Positions 34,308-43,224 of a stretch of 64,000 bases of DNA are shown piece after piece (positions within the stretch are counted from its first letter, which is position 1; each line of letters starts with the position of its first letter). The position numbers and the translations under genes are program-made. A model generated the notes under the pieces. The model saw nothing but the letters and a program-made list of their open reading frames with translations, searched no databases and had not been told where the DNA came from. The stretch comes from Acidobacteriota bacterium. Its GTDB lineage: Bacteria; Acidobacteriota; Vicinamibacteria; Vicinamibacterales; Fen-181. Location: positions 1 to 64,000 of the forward strand of contig PMZR01000063.1 in assembly GCA_003170135.1 (NCBI GenBank), in the 5' to 3' direction.

Positions 34308-37133
34308 ATGAAGACTCGACGAGACACAGAACTCAATCAGCCAGGCACCTCCGTGCCGGAGACCGATGTCGGTATGGGTAGCCTGGCCGTCGGCGGAACG
34401 GTCGTCCACAGCGAACTCGGCGAGGGCGTTCTGCTGCGGACAGAACCGAGCGGCTATGCCCGCGTCTTCTTCCGACAGCACGGCGAGCGGCAGGTGCTCA
34501 CTGCCTCGCTGGCACGCACGGCGACGTGGGACGAACAGGTTGTCGCGTCTCTCCAGGCGGCCACGCCCGAGGCGTTGCGACGACTGTGGCTGGCGATCGA
34601 GGCGGAACGTCTGCCGTTCATGGACAGCGCCGCGACCCTGACCTCGGCTAAGGTAGACCTGCTGCCCCACCAGATCGTCTTGACCTACAAGATCGCCAAC
34701 GCGTCGCCGCGTCGATTCCTGGTGGCCGATGCCGTCGGGCTCGGCAAGACGATCGAGACAGCGCTGATCCTTCGAGAACTGGCCTCGCGTGGCGAGTTGA
34801 CGCGAGCTCTGATGGTCGTGCCGGCCGGCTTGGTCGAGAACTGGCGACGGGAGCTCAACGAGACATTCAGCCTGGACTTCGAGGTCTTCGGCTGGGAAGG
34901 CGACGTCACCGACCGCCGGAGCAACGCATTCGCCAAACACAATCGGCTCATCGTGAGCATAGACACCCTCAAGCGGCCGGCCCGTCTGAAGCGGCTGCAG
35001 GAGGCCCCTCGCTGGGACCTGACAGTCTTCGACGAGGCGCATCACTTGACGGCCTACCAATCGGGCAATAAGGTCAGGCGGACGCAGAACTTCAAGCTTG
35101 CGGAGGCCCTTCGGGAGCACACGCGCGATCTGCTGCTTCTGTCCGCAACGCCGCACCAGGGGGACCACTTTCGATTCTGGATGCTGATCAGGCTCCTTGA
35201 TTCGCGGCTCTTCGGGAGCCCGAGCGATATGGTCGACAACCGCCACCGACTCAATGCGGTGGTGTTCCGCAGGACGCAGGCAGACGCGTGCAATGCCAAC
35301 GGCGAACCGTTGTTTGCACGCCGGCAGGTTCGTACCAGCGCGTTTCACCTCAACGAGGCGGAGAAGGCATTCTATGACGCGCTGATGGCGTATCTGCGCG
35401 ACGGCTACAATCTAGCTGCCGCTCGCGGCGGCAAGGGCCAGGCGCTTGGCTTCGTCATGACGATCTTCCAGAAGATCGCCTCGTCGAGTTTTGCTGCCGT
35501 TGCATCGACCCTGCGCCGCCGACTCTTGATGCTCACGATCCACGAGGCCTTGGTTTGTGACGAAAACCTCGATACGGATGGCCGCGATCGGGCTTTTGCC
35601 GAGGCACGAGAACTTATCCGGTCGATGCACGGGCTCGGTGACGACATGCTCGGCCGCGCCTCGGCGGATCGTTTCCTGGCAGACGCCAAGCTGCAACTGC
35701 TCCGGCGACTGGATTCCAAAATCGTTCCTGCGGAATCAGACACGGAGCTGACAGCGGCCGGCGACGAGGAATCCGCTGCCGCTTTGGTGGCGGTTGCCCT
35801 CCCCGAGGAACGAAAGCGAATTCGGGAGCTGTTGGCCGCCATACCGGCCGGAGCGGAGAGCAAGACCGAGGAGCTTCTTCGCGGGCTGGGCGATCTATGG
35901 CGGTCGAACTCAGCAGAGAAGGTTGTCGTATTCACCACCTATCTGGGCAGCCTCGACGCGCTCCGGGCGGCGATCGAGCAGCGATACCCAGGGAAGGGCG
36001 TCGAAGTACTGAAGGGCGGCGACCAGGGAGCAAAGACCGCCGCGGAGAAGAGGTTTCGAAAGGCAGACGGACCGCGCGTACTGATCTGCACGGCGGCCGG
36101 ACGTGAGGGGATCAACCTTCAGTTTGCCCGCGTGCTCTTCAATCACGACCTGCCGTGGAACCCGATGGACATGGAGCAGCGGATTGGCCGAATCCACCGC
36201 TATGGCCAGCGCGACACGGCGCAGGTGTACAACGTCGTGTCGGCTGACACGATAGAGGGGCAGATCTTCCTGCTACTCGAGCAGAAGCTGCTCGCCATTG
36301 CCCAGGCACTCGGCAAGGTGGACGAGTACGGCCAGGTGACCGAGGACCTGCGCGGCCAGGTCCTTGGGCAGTTGGCCGAGCGGATCTCCTATGAGCAGCT
36401 CTACCAGGATGCCGTTTGCGACCCGACTCTCAAACGAACACAACAGGAGCTCGAGGTAGCGCTGGAGAACGCGAGGTTGGCGCGGAACCTCGTGTTCGAG
36501 CTATTCCAGGACCTTGAGACCTTCAACGTCGAAGACTATCGCCAGTTCGACGACGGTGGCGCCGGGATGAGCCGGCTTCTGGCGTTCATTCGGGACTGCG
36601 TCCAGCCCAACGGGGCGAGCTTGCAACAGCAGGGCGAGAACGTATACGAGGCCACTTTCCCCGGTGACGAATCGCACGTCTTCACCACGAGCCGCGAACT
36701 GGCGAAAGACAGCGACAAGCTGGAACTTCTCGGCCTGGAACATCCGCTCGTACGCCGGTTGCTGGACGGGGGCCGCGAGCTACCTGCGCGCGATCGCGCG
36801 CTGATGGGGCGATCTGATCGACTCTCCAGCGAGGCGAGCATCCTGTCCGTGTGGCGAATCGAGATTCACGGAGCCGGCGGCTTCTTCCGCCAGGCCATCG
36901 TGCCCCTGGCCGTCAACAGCGCGGGGAACCGCTTGCCGAACGGTGAGGCCCTGCTTAACGGTCTGGGCGAGATTCAGCCCGCGCTCGAAGGCGCGCTGGA
37001 CCCGGACCGACGCCGTCACCTGATATCAGCGGTTCTTCCGCAGATGCTTCGCCGGGACGTTGAACACCGTGGGCTGCTCGGCGAAGGGAGTTCGCTGGCG
37101 ATGCGGCTCGTGGCGTGGGTCGAGCTTGGCTGA
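34308..37133 (+). CDS. SNF2-family helicase (BrxHII/DrmD-like)
   Basis: 941 residues. Motifs: DAVGLGKTIETAL at 141-153 (Walker A of SNF2 type), TVFDEAHHLTAY with DEAH at 242-245, LLLLSATPHQGDHFRF, and the helicase-C part VVFTTYLGSLDALR, ICTAAGREGINLQFARVL and DMEQRIGRIHRYGQRD. The RapA/DrmD/BrxHII group translocates on double-stranded DNA and is a standard component of BREX type 3 and class 1 DISARM. The N-terminal 100 residues form a small beta-rich domain. It is coupled to the upstream gene without a gap. Confidence 0.85.
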   Translation: MKTRRDTELNQPGTSVPETDVGMGSLAVGGTVVHSELGEGVLLRTEPSGYARVFFRQHGERQVLTASLARTATWDEQVVASLQAATPEALRRLWLAIEAERLPFMDSAATLTSAKVDLLPHQIVLTYKIANASPRRFLVADAVGLGKTIETALILRELASRGELTRALMVVPAGLVENWRRELNETFSLDFEVFGWEGDVTDRRSNAFAKHNRLIVSIDTLKRPARLKRLQEAPRWDLTVFDEAHHLTAYQSGNKVRRTQNFKLAEALREHTRDLLLLSATPHQGDHFRFWMLIRLLDSRLFGSPSDMVDNRHRLNAVVFRRTQADACNANGEPLFARRQVRTSAFHLNEAEKAFYDALMAYLRDGYNLAAARGGKGQALGFVMTIFQKIASSSFAAVASTLRRRLLMLTIHEALVCDENLDTDGRDRAFAEARELIRSMHGLGDDMLGRASADRFLADAKLQLLRRLDSKIVPAESDTELTAAGDEESAAALVAVALPEERKRIRELLAAIPAGAESKTEELLRGLGDLWRSNSAEKVVVFTTYLGSLDALRAAIEQRYPGKGVEVLKGGDQGAKTAAEKRFRKADGPRVLICTAAGREGINLQFARVLFNHDLPWNPMDMEQRIGRIHRYGQRDTAQVYNVVSADTIEGQIFLLLEQKLLAIAQALGKVDEYGQVTEDLRGQVLGQLAERISYEQLYQDAVCDPTLKRTQQELEVALENARLARNLVFELFQDLETFNVEDYRQFDDGGAGMSRLLAFIRDCVQPNGASLQQQGENVYEATFPGDESHVFTTSRELAKDSDKLELLGLEHPLVRRLLDGGRELPARDRALMGRSDRLSSEASILSVWRIEIHGAGGFFRQAIVPLAVNSAGNRLPNGEALLNGLGEIQPALEGALDPDRRRHLISAVLPQMLRRDVEHRGLLGEGSSLAMRLVAWVELG

Positions 37134-37405
37134 GTGACCGCACCGCCACCGCAAGACACGCGAACCCGCAATGGGTCGGCTATCCGTGCCGCATCTCCAA
37201 CCGGCCAGGCGCTTCGGTCCCCGCCGGATGCTCCCATCTGCGATCGCCAGCTTGGCTGTGCCCGGACAGCAATGTGTCGGAATCTTCCGGACTGCGGAGC
37301 GTCTCCACCGTAACAAAGGCGCTCTGCCGCTTCCTAAGAGTTGAGGAGCAATTCCTGCCTCGTCCGACGCCGAATAGGCGGCGTCACAGAAAATGGAGCA
37401 CAGAG

Positions 37406-39253
37406 ATGGCCACCACCGAGCAAAACACGCACGATCAGACAGACGTCAGCATCATGAATTGGGGCACGGATGCGCCCCGAGGCGGTAAAGCCGTCATGGG
37501 CCGCATCCTGAAGGAGAACGCGACGGTCCCGCTCTTCTTCGGCCAAACGATGATCCAGTCGCTGCGCGACGTGGGTTACAACCACACTACATCGGCACTG
37601 TGCGAGCACGTCGATAACGCGATCCAGGCAGGTGCCACGCAGATCCGCGTCTACTTGCGCCAGACGGGCAAGAAAGGCAACTACCAGACGGATGCGGCGG
37701 TCTACGACAACGGTTGCGGCATGGCGCCGGCGGTCCTCCGGGTCGCCACCTCCTTTGGTGGTTCGACCACCTTCGGTAACCGAAGCGGAATCGGCCGCTT
37801 CGGCATGGGAATGAAGACCGCAGCGCTCAGCATGAGCCCCGTGATGGACCTGTATTCGTGGCAGGAGCGCGGGGCTATCTATAACATGACGCTCGACGTC
37901 GACGCCATTGGCAAGGAGCGGAGCAATTCCGTTGAGTTGCCCGAACCGACCCTGTTGACGGAACTTCCAGACGAAGTTGCTGATCTGTTCAAGAAGCCGA
38001 TGATCTTCCCGACAGATCGGAATGAGCAGGAACTACTGGCGCCGGGTAACGACCGACTCGAGGAGTGTCTGGGGCCGTCCGGCACGATTGTCTACATGCC
38101 TCAGTGCGATCGGCTGACCTATGCGAAGGCCAATACGCTCGTCGACCACGCTGTGAAGGAGATGGCCCGCGTGTACCGCAGGGCGCTTGGCGCCCGCTTG
38201 GTTCTCTTCGTCAACAACCGACGCGTCGCTCCGGTGGATCCCACCTACTCCATGCCGAACGCTCGTCACGCGCGACTGGAGGGCTTGGCGGTTACGCAGA
38301 GCCGGCTGATCACCTCGAAACAAGTCGCAGTCAGGGTCGCCGAGAAGTCGGAGGAGACCGCGCCGATCACGATCAAGCTCTATCGGCTTCCCATCGAAGA
38401 GTGGTCTTCGTTGCCGCGTAAGACGCAGCGTAACGATCTGAAGATCTTCGACGACAACACCGTCTCGATTCTTCGCAATGATCGTGAGGTGTTCGCCGGG
38501 ACGATGACGTGGCTGACGACGCGACACAGCGTCACGCACTGGTACAGGGTGCAAATCGACTTTCCTGGCGTCCTAGACGAAGCGTTTGGTGTCGCGGCGA
38601 ACAAGCAAGGCGTCCGCCTCAAGGGCTACGTTGAGGACGCCATCAAGGACGCCATTGGCGAAGAGATCACGACCATCAACGACGAGATCAAGCGGTTCCA
38701 GGCCCAGCAGGCATCGAGACGCGAGCCTGCGAAGCCGAGCGCCAGCGAGGCCAAAGCCGCCGCCGTCGACCCGTTCCAGCATCATCCACTCGGTGTGCCG
38801 CCCACGCCCGAAGAGGAGGCTCAACTCGATCAGAACCTTCGGGGGCTCGCGCTGACTTTGAAGAGAGATGGCGAAACGGACGAACAGGCGTTCGAGCGCG
38901 TCAAGAACTCAACGTACATCATCGGCTTCAAACACGATGAGTATTGGCCGTTCTACGATGTGAAGCATCGGTTCGGCAGGGTCATCCTCACCATCAACAC
39001 AGCTCACCCGTTTTACGAGGAGCTCTATGACCCCGTTCGGAAGATGTCGCTCCAGGCGGGTGGGGACGTGGACGATGTCGCCGCACCGCGCGGCGACACC
39101 CAGCCTGGGCCGATCCTCGCCCTGGATCTCCTGCTGTTATCGCTAGCTCGAACCCAGAGCCGTCTAGCGGGGAACAACCAGGACGGCCGTGGCCTGCTGG
39201 ACGTGCTTCGTCGGGAATGGTCAGAGACCTATCGGGTCCAGTTGACGGCCTGA
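37406..39253 (+). CDS. GHKL (Bergerat-fold) ATPase, MORC/Hsp90-like
   Basis: 615 residues from ATG 37406 (GGAG eight bases upstream). ATP-binding motifs: ALCEHVDNAIQAG (N box, Glu67) at 65-77, VYDNGCGMAPAVL (G1) at 99-111 and SGIGRFGMGMKTAA (G2) at 127-140. This is the HATPase_c_3 type shared by MORC, MutL and Hsp90, enzymes that clamp or loop DNA or proteins. The C-terminal part has helices and a charged linker around 440-470. It is 272 bases past the helicase in the same direction and is followed by a hairpin, so I treat it as the last gene of the cassette. Confidence 0.8.
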   Translation: MATTEQNTHDQTDVSIMNWGTDAPRGGKAVMGRILKENATVPLFFGQTMIQSLRDVGYNHTTSALCEHVDNAIQAGATQIRVYLRQTGKKGNYQTDAAVYDNGCGMAPAVLRVATSFGGSTTFGNRSGIGRFGMGMKTAALSMSPVMDLYSWQERGAIYNMTLDVDAIGKERSNSVELPEPTLLTELPDEVADLFKKPMIFPTDRNEQELLAPGNDRLEECLGPSGTIVYMPQCDRLTYAKANTLVDHAVKEMARVYRRALGARLVLFVNNRRVAPVDPTYSMPNARHARLEGLAVTQSRLITSKQVAVRVAEKSEETAPITIKLYRLPIEEWSSLPRKTQRNDLKIFDDNTVSILRNDREVFAGTMTWLTTRHSVTHWYRVQIDFPGVLDEAFGVAANKQGVRLKGYVEDAIKDAIGEEITTINDEIKRFQAQQASRREPAKPSASEAKAAAVDPFQHHPLGVPPTPEEEAQLDQNLRGLALTLKRDGETDEQAFERVKNSTYIIGFKHDEYWPFYDVKHRFGRVILTINTAHPFYEELYDPVRKMSLQAGGDVDDVAAPRGDTQPGPILALDLLLLSLARTQSRLAGNNQDGRGLLDVLRREWSETYRVQLTA

Positions 39254-39260
39254 TGACCAG

Positions 39261-39307
39261 GGTGCTGCCGTCCCCGACGGCGTCCCGGCATACGGCGCGG
39301 CAGCACC
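39261..39307 (+). terminator. Hairpin after the GHKL ATPase gene
   Basis: GGTGCTGCCG (39261-39270) pairs exactly with CGGCAGCACC (39298-39307), seven bases after the stop codon. The loop is long and no T run follows, so factor-independent termination is uncertain. It marks the probable end of the cassette. Confidence 0.45.
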
Positions 39308-39333
39308 TTCCCGTCATCGCTCGCAACAGTCTG

Positions 39334-39342
39334 TGATACAAT
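39334..39342 (+). promoter_or_regulatory. Extended -10-like element TGATACAAT
   Basis: TG-A-TACAAT fits an extended -10 box (TACAAT is one mismatch from TATAAT). No good -35 box is found 16-18 bases upstream. It lies about 200 bases before the sigma-like gene at 39546 and after the hairpin. Confidence 0.35.
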
Positions 39343-39545
39343 CTCCTTGCGGTTAGCTCGACCGGTAACAATGGCTGGTTTTCGAGTCCGTACAAGTTGA
39401 GAGTTGCTCGGCCGCACGCGCGGTTCCGCGATGGGCACAGCGTCCCACCGCGGCAACCCGCAGGCGGATCGTCGGAACACAACAGCAAGAACCCGGTAAG
39501 CCCACGCGTGCCACAACGGCCCGCAACAGAAGAAAGGGCAAGGAC

Positions 39546-40043
39546 ATGGCGGACCTTCCAGATCCTTGGATCGCGTACGCGCGACTCCAAAGCCAATTGG
39601 CTCGAACGCGGCACATCGACGGCTATTCCTGGGGACTTGAGGCAGCGCTTAACCAAGCGGTGGCCGGAGCGTCTGCCGACGCGGACAACCTCGACCGCAC
39701 TGTTCGCAGCGAAGCCCGCAACGAACGACGTCGAGCAGTGTTGCGGCTCATCTACCTCCCCTCCGACGGCGTACCTCGAAATCCCTCTCCCGAAGACGCC
39801 CTTGACGCGGGCCGGCTTCTGCATGCCGTCCGTTTGCGGCTTACGCCCGCTCAGTGGAGGCTACTGCGCGCCGTCGGCGAGGGTCACGAATATAAGGACA
39901 TTGCCGCCGTCGCGAACGTTGCGCCAGGCGCCCTCCGGGCTCGGGTTCTTCGTCTTCGGCGTACCTTGGTCGTGGCGCTGAGCGTCGAACGTGCGGGCCC
40001 CGGCCCCGGCTCGGAGTCGACGAAGCTGCCCCTAGCGTCGTAA
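39546..40043 (+). CDS. Sigma-70 region-4-like HTH protein
   Basis: 165 residues, ATG 39546 with AAGGA close upstream. The second half reads LTPAQWRLLRAVGEGHEYKD then IAAVANVAPGALRARVLRLR, the shape of sigma region 4 or LuxR-type HTH. No region-2 motif is present, so it is not a complete sigma factor. The N-terminal half is helical. It may regulate one of the neighbouring defence operons; it is 322 bases upstream of the peptide/E2-E1/JAB operon, in the same direction. Confidence 0.6.
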   Translation: MADLPDPWIAYARLQSQLARTRHIDGYSWGLEAALNQAVAGASADADNLDRTVRSEARNERRRAVLRLIYLPSDGVPRNPSPEDALDAGRLLHAVRLRLTPAQWRLLRAVGEGHEYKDIAAVANVAPGALRARVLRLRRTLVVALSVERAGPGPGSESTKLPLAS

Positions 40044-40365
40044 TCCCTGTCCGCGGCTTCGCCACGCCCTGCCGGTGGCGCGCGCAGCGGCGAGCAAGCG
40101 GACCAAAGGCCGTGGGGCGCCGCAGCGCCCCCGGTTGTCACGCACGGCGGCGAGCCCCTCCTGCGTCAAAAAATGCGCGCAAACCCCGCTCACCAGAGGG
40201 TACTACGAGGTGAAGATCCGACCGGGCATCCCCGAAGGGCGGATGTGGGGTTGACCTACCCTGTCAATGGGGAATGAGATCCTGCGTACTGAAGAAGAAC
40301 GGAGCGTCTCGGATACACGTAGGAACAGACTGCTGCCGATCGCCGGCAGCGGTCGGGAGGAAGAC
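40044..40365 (+). promoter_or_regulatory. Leader region of the E2-E1/JAB operon
   Basis: 322 bases without a convincing gene. TTGACC at 40251-40256 is a good -35 box; 18 bases later TGAGAT (40275-40280) is a poor -10 box. Nothing else stands out. Confidence 0.3.
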
Positions 40366-40494
40366 ATGACTGACAAAGATAAGGTCGACAAACCCGATCA
40401 TCCGCCGCGGCCGGAGCATCCACCGCGGCCTGAACCGCCTGGGCACGACAAGCCGCCCAAGCCTCCGCGCCCTCGTGAGGTTGGCGGCCGATGA
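40366..40494 (+). CDS. Proline-rich 42-residue peptide ending in Gly-Gly-Arg
   Basis: ATG 40366 is chosen because GGGAGG lies six bases upstream; the same frame stays open to 40267. The peptide is 42 residues with 14 prolines and tandem HPPRPE units, strongly charged, hence probably disordered. It ends E-V-G-G-R. The stop codon overlaps the ATG of the E2-E1 gene (ATGA), so the two are translationally coupled. It is far too short for a ubiquitin beta-grasp fold. A C-terminal di-glycine plus one residue beside E1, E2 and JAB enzymes suggests it may be the conjugated modifier, processed by the JAB protease. This is a hypothesis; a structural linker or regulator is possible. Confidence 0.65.
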   Translation: MTDKDKVDKPDHPPRPEHPPRPEPPGHDKPPKPPRPREVGGR

Positions 40495-42173
40495 GCCCTT
40501 GGTGGGAACGGCGGCCGGAGCGCCTTCAGTCAGAACTGAAGGCGCTCCGAGACGCCGGCTATGAGCCGGCGGTGCGCGAGAAGGCTCGCGACGAGGAGCG
40601 GGTGATCGTCGTGGATCTCCTCGTTCCAGGACCGAACCCTCCCTTGCGCCTGCACGCGGTCTTTCCGGATTTCTATCCGTACCTCAAACCGCAGGTATAC
40701 GGACCGCCGCATACATTCGCCAGACACCAGAACCCATTTACGGGCGCGTTGTGTCTGCTAGGCCGATGGACCGGCAATTGGAGCCCCGGCGACGACACGC
40801 TCGCAGGGATCTTGGAAACACAGTTGCCGGAGCTGATTCGAGCGAACGCGGTGCCGGACCCGATCGAAGCGGGCATCCGAGAGGAGCCGCAAGGGGAACC
40901 GTTTAGCGACTACTACCCGAAGACCGCTCAATCCGTCTGCCTGGTCGATGGGGCGTGGGACCTCGGTGCGGTGACTCAGGGCCAAGCGACCGTGAAGTTC
41001 AGCGAGGTCGCCGACGGAATCCGGGTGTTGGTGCTCCAGCTTCGGGATCCGGACGGTCGGACCCTCGTGTCGCTAGCGGACGAGATTCAGGCGGCGGAAC
41101 CAGGGACCATCGGTGCGGGGCGATGGGTTCGGCTTGAGCAACCAATTCCGGTGTCTGATGCGGACGAGTTCAACCGTGCCTTGGTCCGCGCAGTGAAACG
41201 GCTCGGTGTCCGGCAGGCTGTCGGGAAGCACGAGTTCATCCTTGTTGGCTTTCCTGAAGAGACGCAGTACCGAACGTGGCGACAGGGCTGGATCTTGCTC
41301 CTTCGACAGTTCCGGCCAGGGGCGAATCCGAGATGCCACTTAGTGAGAGTGAGCCGTGCTGGCGAAGGCGACATGGCTGCCCGTGTGCCCGAGACCCAGG
41401 CGCTACGACGGGCGACGGTGACGATCGTGGGAGCCGGATGCGTGGGCGCGCCGATAGCGGTGGAACTGGCGCGAGCGCAGCTCAGAACGCTTCGTATCGT
41501 CGATACCGACGTCGTGGAAACAGGGACTATCGTGCGGTGGCCTCTCGGCCTTCCTGCAGTCGGTCAGTTCAAGGTCCGAGCGTTGGCGGATTTCATTAAG
41601 CGGCACTACCCGGGCACGAAGGTCGAGCCCTACCAGCATTTCATTGGAACAGCCACCGCCGACCCGGCTGACCGCGGTGAATCCGACATGGATGTCTTGA
41701 ACCGCCTTCTTGACGGCGCTGACGTCCTCGTCGATGCCACCGCCGAACGTGGAATCCAGCGTCTGCTCTCCGATGTCTGCCTCGAGCGTCAGGTGCCGTG
41801 CGTTTGTGCGCATGGTACGCAGGGCGGTTGGGGTGGCCAGGTCGTCCGGTTCGTCAAGGGTCGAACGGGTTGTTGGAGGTGTCTCGAGTTGTTGCAGGAC
41901 GACCAAACGATCCTGTATCCGCCGCAGGACCCGGCGAGTTTCGTACAACCAACAGGGTGCGCAGACCCGACCTTCGTGGGCGCAGCGTTTGATCTGACAG
42001 AGATTTCGCTCGCCACCGCTCGAATGGTCGTCTCCACGTTGCGACGTCTGGACCTGACTTGGGACGTGCAGATCCTCCGCCTCCGCGATGACCGAGGACG
42101 TCCAATTCCGGGTACATGGGATGGCTATAGGCTCGTCCACCATCCAGGCTGCCGACAATGCGCGGCTCAGTGA
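40491..42173 (+). CDS. E2-E1 fusion (Cap2-like ubiquitin-conjugation enzyme)
   Basis: 560 residues. Residues 1-130 form an E2-like domain: FPDFYPYLKPQVYG (58-71), HQNPFTGALCLLG with catalytic-type Cys88 (79-91), and NWSPGDDTLAGIL. A linker (about 130-300) precedes the ThiF/E1 adenylation domain with VGAGCVGAPIAVEL (GxGxxG at 314-319), LRIVDTDVVE, QPTGCADPTFVGAAF with a candidate active Cys490, and Cys pairs CWRC (461-464) and GCRQC (553-557) that may bind zinc. The layout matches Cap2 of type II CBASS, which attaches the CD-NTase C-terminus to targets. No CD-NTase is adjacent here. Confidence 0.85.
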   Translation: MSPWWERRPERLQSELKALRDAGYEPAVREKARDEERVIVVDLLVPGPNPPLRLHAVFPDFYPYLKPQVYGPPHTFARHQNPFTGALCLLGRWTGNWSPGDDTLAGILETQLPELIRANAVPDPIEAGIREEPQGEPFSDYYPKTAQSVCLVDGAWDLGAVTQGQATVKFSEVADGIRVLVLQLRDPDGRTLVSLADEIQAAEPGTIGAGRWVRLEQPIPVSDADEFNRALVRAVKRLGVRQAVGKHEFILVGFPEETQYRTWRQGWILLLRQFRPGANPRCHLVRVSRAGEGDMAARVPETQALRRATVTIVGAGCVGAPIAVELARAQLRTLRIVDTDVVETGTIVRWPLGLPAVGQFKVRALADFIKRHYPGTKVEPYQHFIGTATADPADRGESDMDVLNRLLDGADVLVDATAERGIQRLLSDVCLERQVPCVCAHGTQGGWGGQVVRFVKGRTGCWRCLELLQDDQTILYPPQDPASFVQPTGCADPTFVGAAFDLTEISLATARMVVSTLRRLDLTWDVQILRLRDDRGRPIPGTWDGYRLVHHPGCRQCAAQ

Positions 42174-42646
42174 GGCGGCTTTGGCTGGCGGCGTCGGTGG
42201 AGCACGCCGTACTGCACGAAGCGGCGTCAGCGGATCCCAATGAGACCGGCGGAATTCTGCTTGGCTATCAGACATCAGCGGGCAGGGTGACGGTTGTCAC
42301 TGATGTGAGAAGCGCAGGACCCGACGCCCGCCACTCCCGATTCTCGTTCGTCCCAGATTACGACCACGACGAGCGTGAGGCAGAGGAGGTCGCGCGGCAG
42401 AGCTGCGGTGTCGTGAGCTACGTAGGGGACTGGCATACGCACCCCGGCGCCACATCTGCGACGCTCAGCGCGAAGGACAGATTCACGCTCAAGACCATTG
42501 CCAAGCAGTCGGGTGGCAGCTTACACGAGCCGGTTATGCTGGTTGTCGCCGGTGATTGGAAACGGATGCTCGCAGCCTGGCAGTTGATTGCCAACGTGCT
42601 CCATAGCCGAATCGTGTCCATCGAAATCGTGAGATTCGACGGGTAA
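42158..42646 (+). CDS. JAB/JAMM isopeptidase (Cap3-like)
   Basis: 162 residues, starting inside the 3' end of the E2-E1 gene. The JAMM active site is complete: Glu29 in ETGGILLGY, His93 and His95 in DWHTHPGATSATLSAKD, with Ser104 and Asp107. Such metalloproteases remove or mature ubiquitin-like tags, as Cap3 does in CBASS. It closes the three-gene operon with the proline-rich peptide and E2-E1. Confidence 0.88.
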   Translation: MRGSVRRLWLAASVEHAVLHEAASADPNETGGILLGYQTSAGRVTVVTDVRSAGPDARHSRFSFVPDYDHDEREAEEVARQSCGVVSYVGDWHTHPGATSATLSAKDRFTLKTIAKQSGGSLHEPVMLVVAGDWKRMLAAWQLIANVLHSRIVSIEIVRFDG

Positions 42647-43026
42647 AACCAAGCGAGGTGAATCTCCGCGCGGACTCCCGGCCCACGGGGTGCTGAGCGT
42701 GAGCGATAGCCACACAGCCGAGGTGTTGCAACCCCGCGAACGGCCCGTACCGTCGCCGTGTTTGAGAGGTTGTTGCGAATCCGCCCGAAGTGCTCGTCGT
42801 CGTCGTATGTCCCCGCGAGATGCCACAGGTTAGCTTAGCCAGCGCAGCCAACGGGTAGAGGACCGGTCGAACTGCGAATTCGAGCGTCGGCGCGATCCCT
42901 GCCCATGCTCCTCCTTGACTCCGGTCCAACGAGGCGCCACTATCCTCTGGCGCCTAAACGGGCTCTGCCATCCAACGAGATGGCGCGTCCCCTGAGCCTG
43001 TCCGGCGCCTTGGTCGGTGACCTCCC
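42647..43026. other. 380-base gap without recognisable gene
   Basis: Between the JAB gene and the next plus-strand operon. Short frames exist on both strands but none has a ribosome-binding site or protein-like composition. I see no clear promoter or repeat. Confidence 0.5.
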
Positions 43027-43206
43027 ATGTCACAGCAGACTGGCACAATACGTTACGACTCCGCTGACGCGTCCCAGCAGGGCAACGGCGGGCCGGGCTC
43101 CTCCGACGTGAGCGCCGAACAGATGTTTCGGATCAAGATCTGCGCAGTTCAGGAGCACCTCAATGGCGAGAGCGCGGGCGCGGCACGGGCGTCGAACACC
43201 GAATAG
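43027..43206 (+). CDS. Small 59-residue protein upstream of the YhaO-like gene
   Basis: An open frame starting at ATG 43027: MSQQTGTIRYDSADASQQ, a Gly/Ser stretch, then AEQMFRIKICAVQEHLNGES and a short tail. It ends 18 bases before the next gene, whose ribosome-binding site follows directly. The ribosome-binding site of this frame is weak. Function unknown; it could be a small subunit of the operon. Confidence 0.45.
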   Translation: MSQQTGTIRYDSADASQQGNGGPGSSDVSAEQMFRIKICAVQEHLNGESAGAARASNTE

Positions 43207-43224
43207 CCGCCAGGGAGGCGGGGA

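Noticed and set aside
39346-39400. tRNA-like string with TTAGCTC...CCGGT and GGTTTTCGAGTCC
   Set aside because: The D stem and T stem do not pair and there is no acceptor or anticodon arm, so it is not a tRNA gene or a clear fragment.
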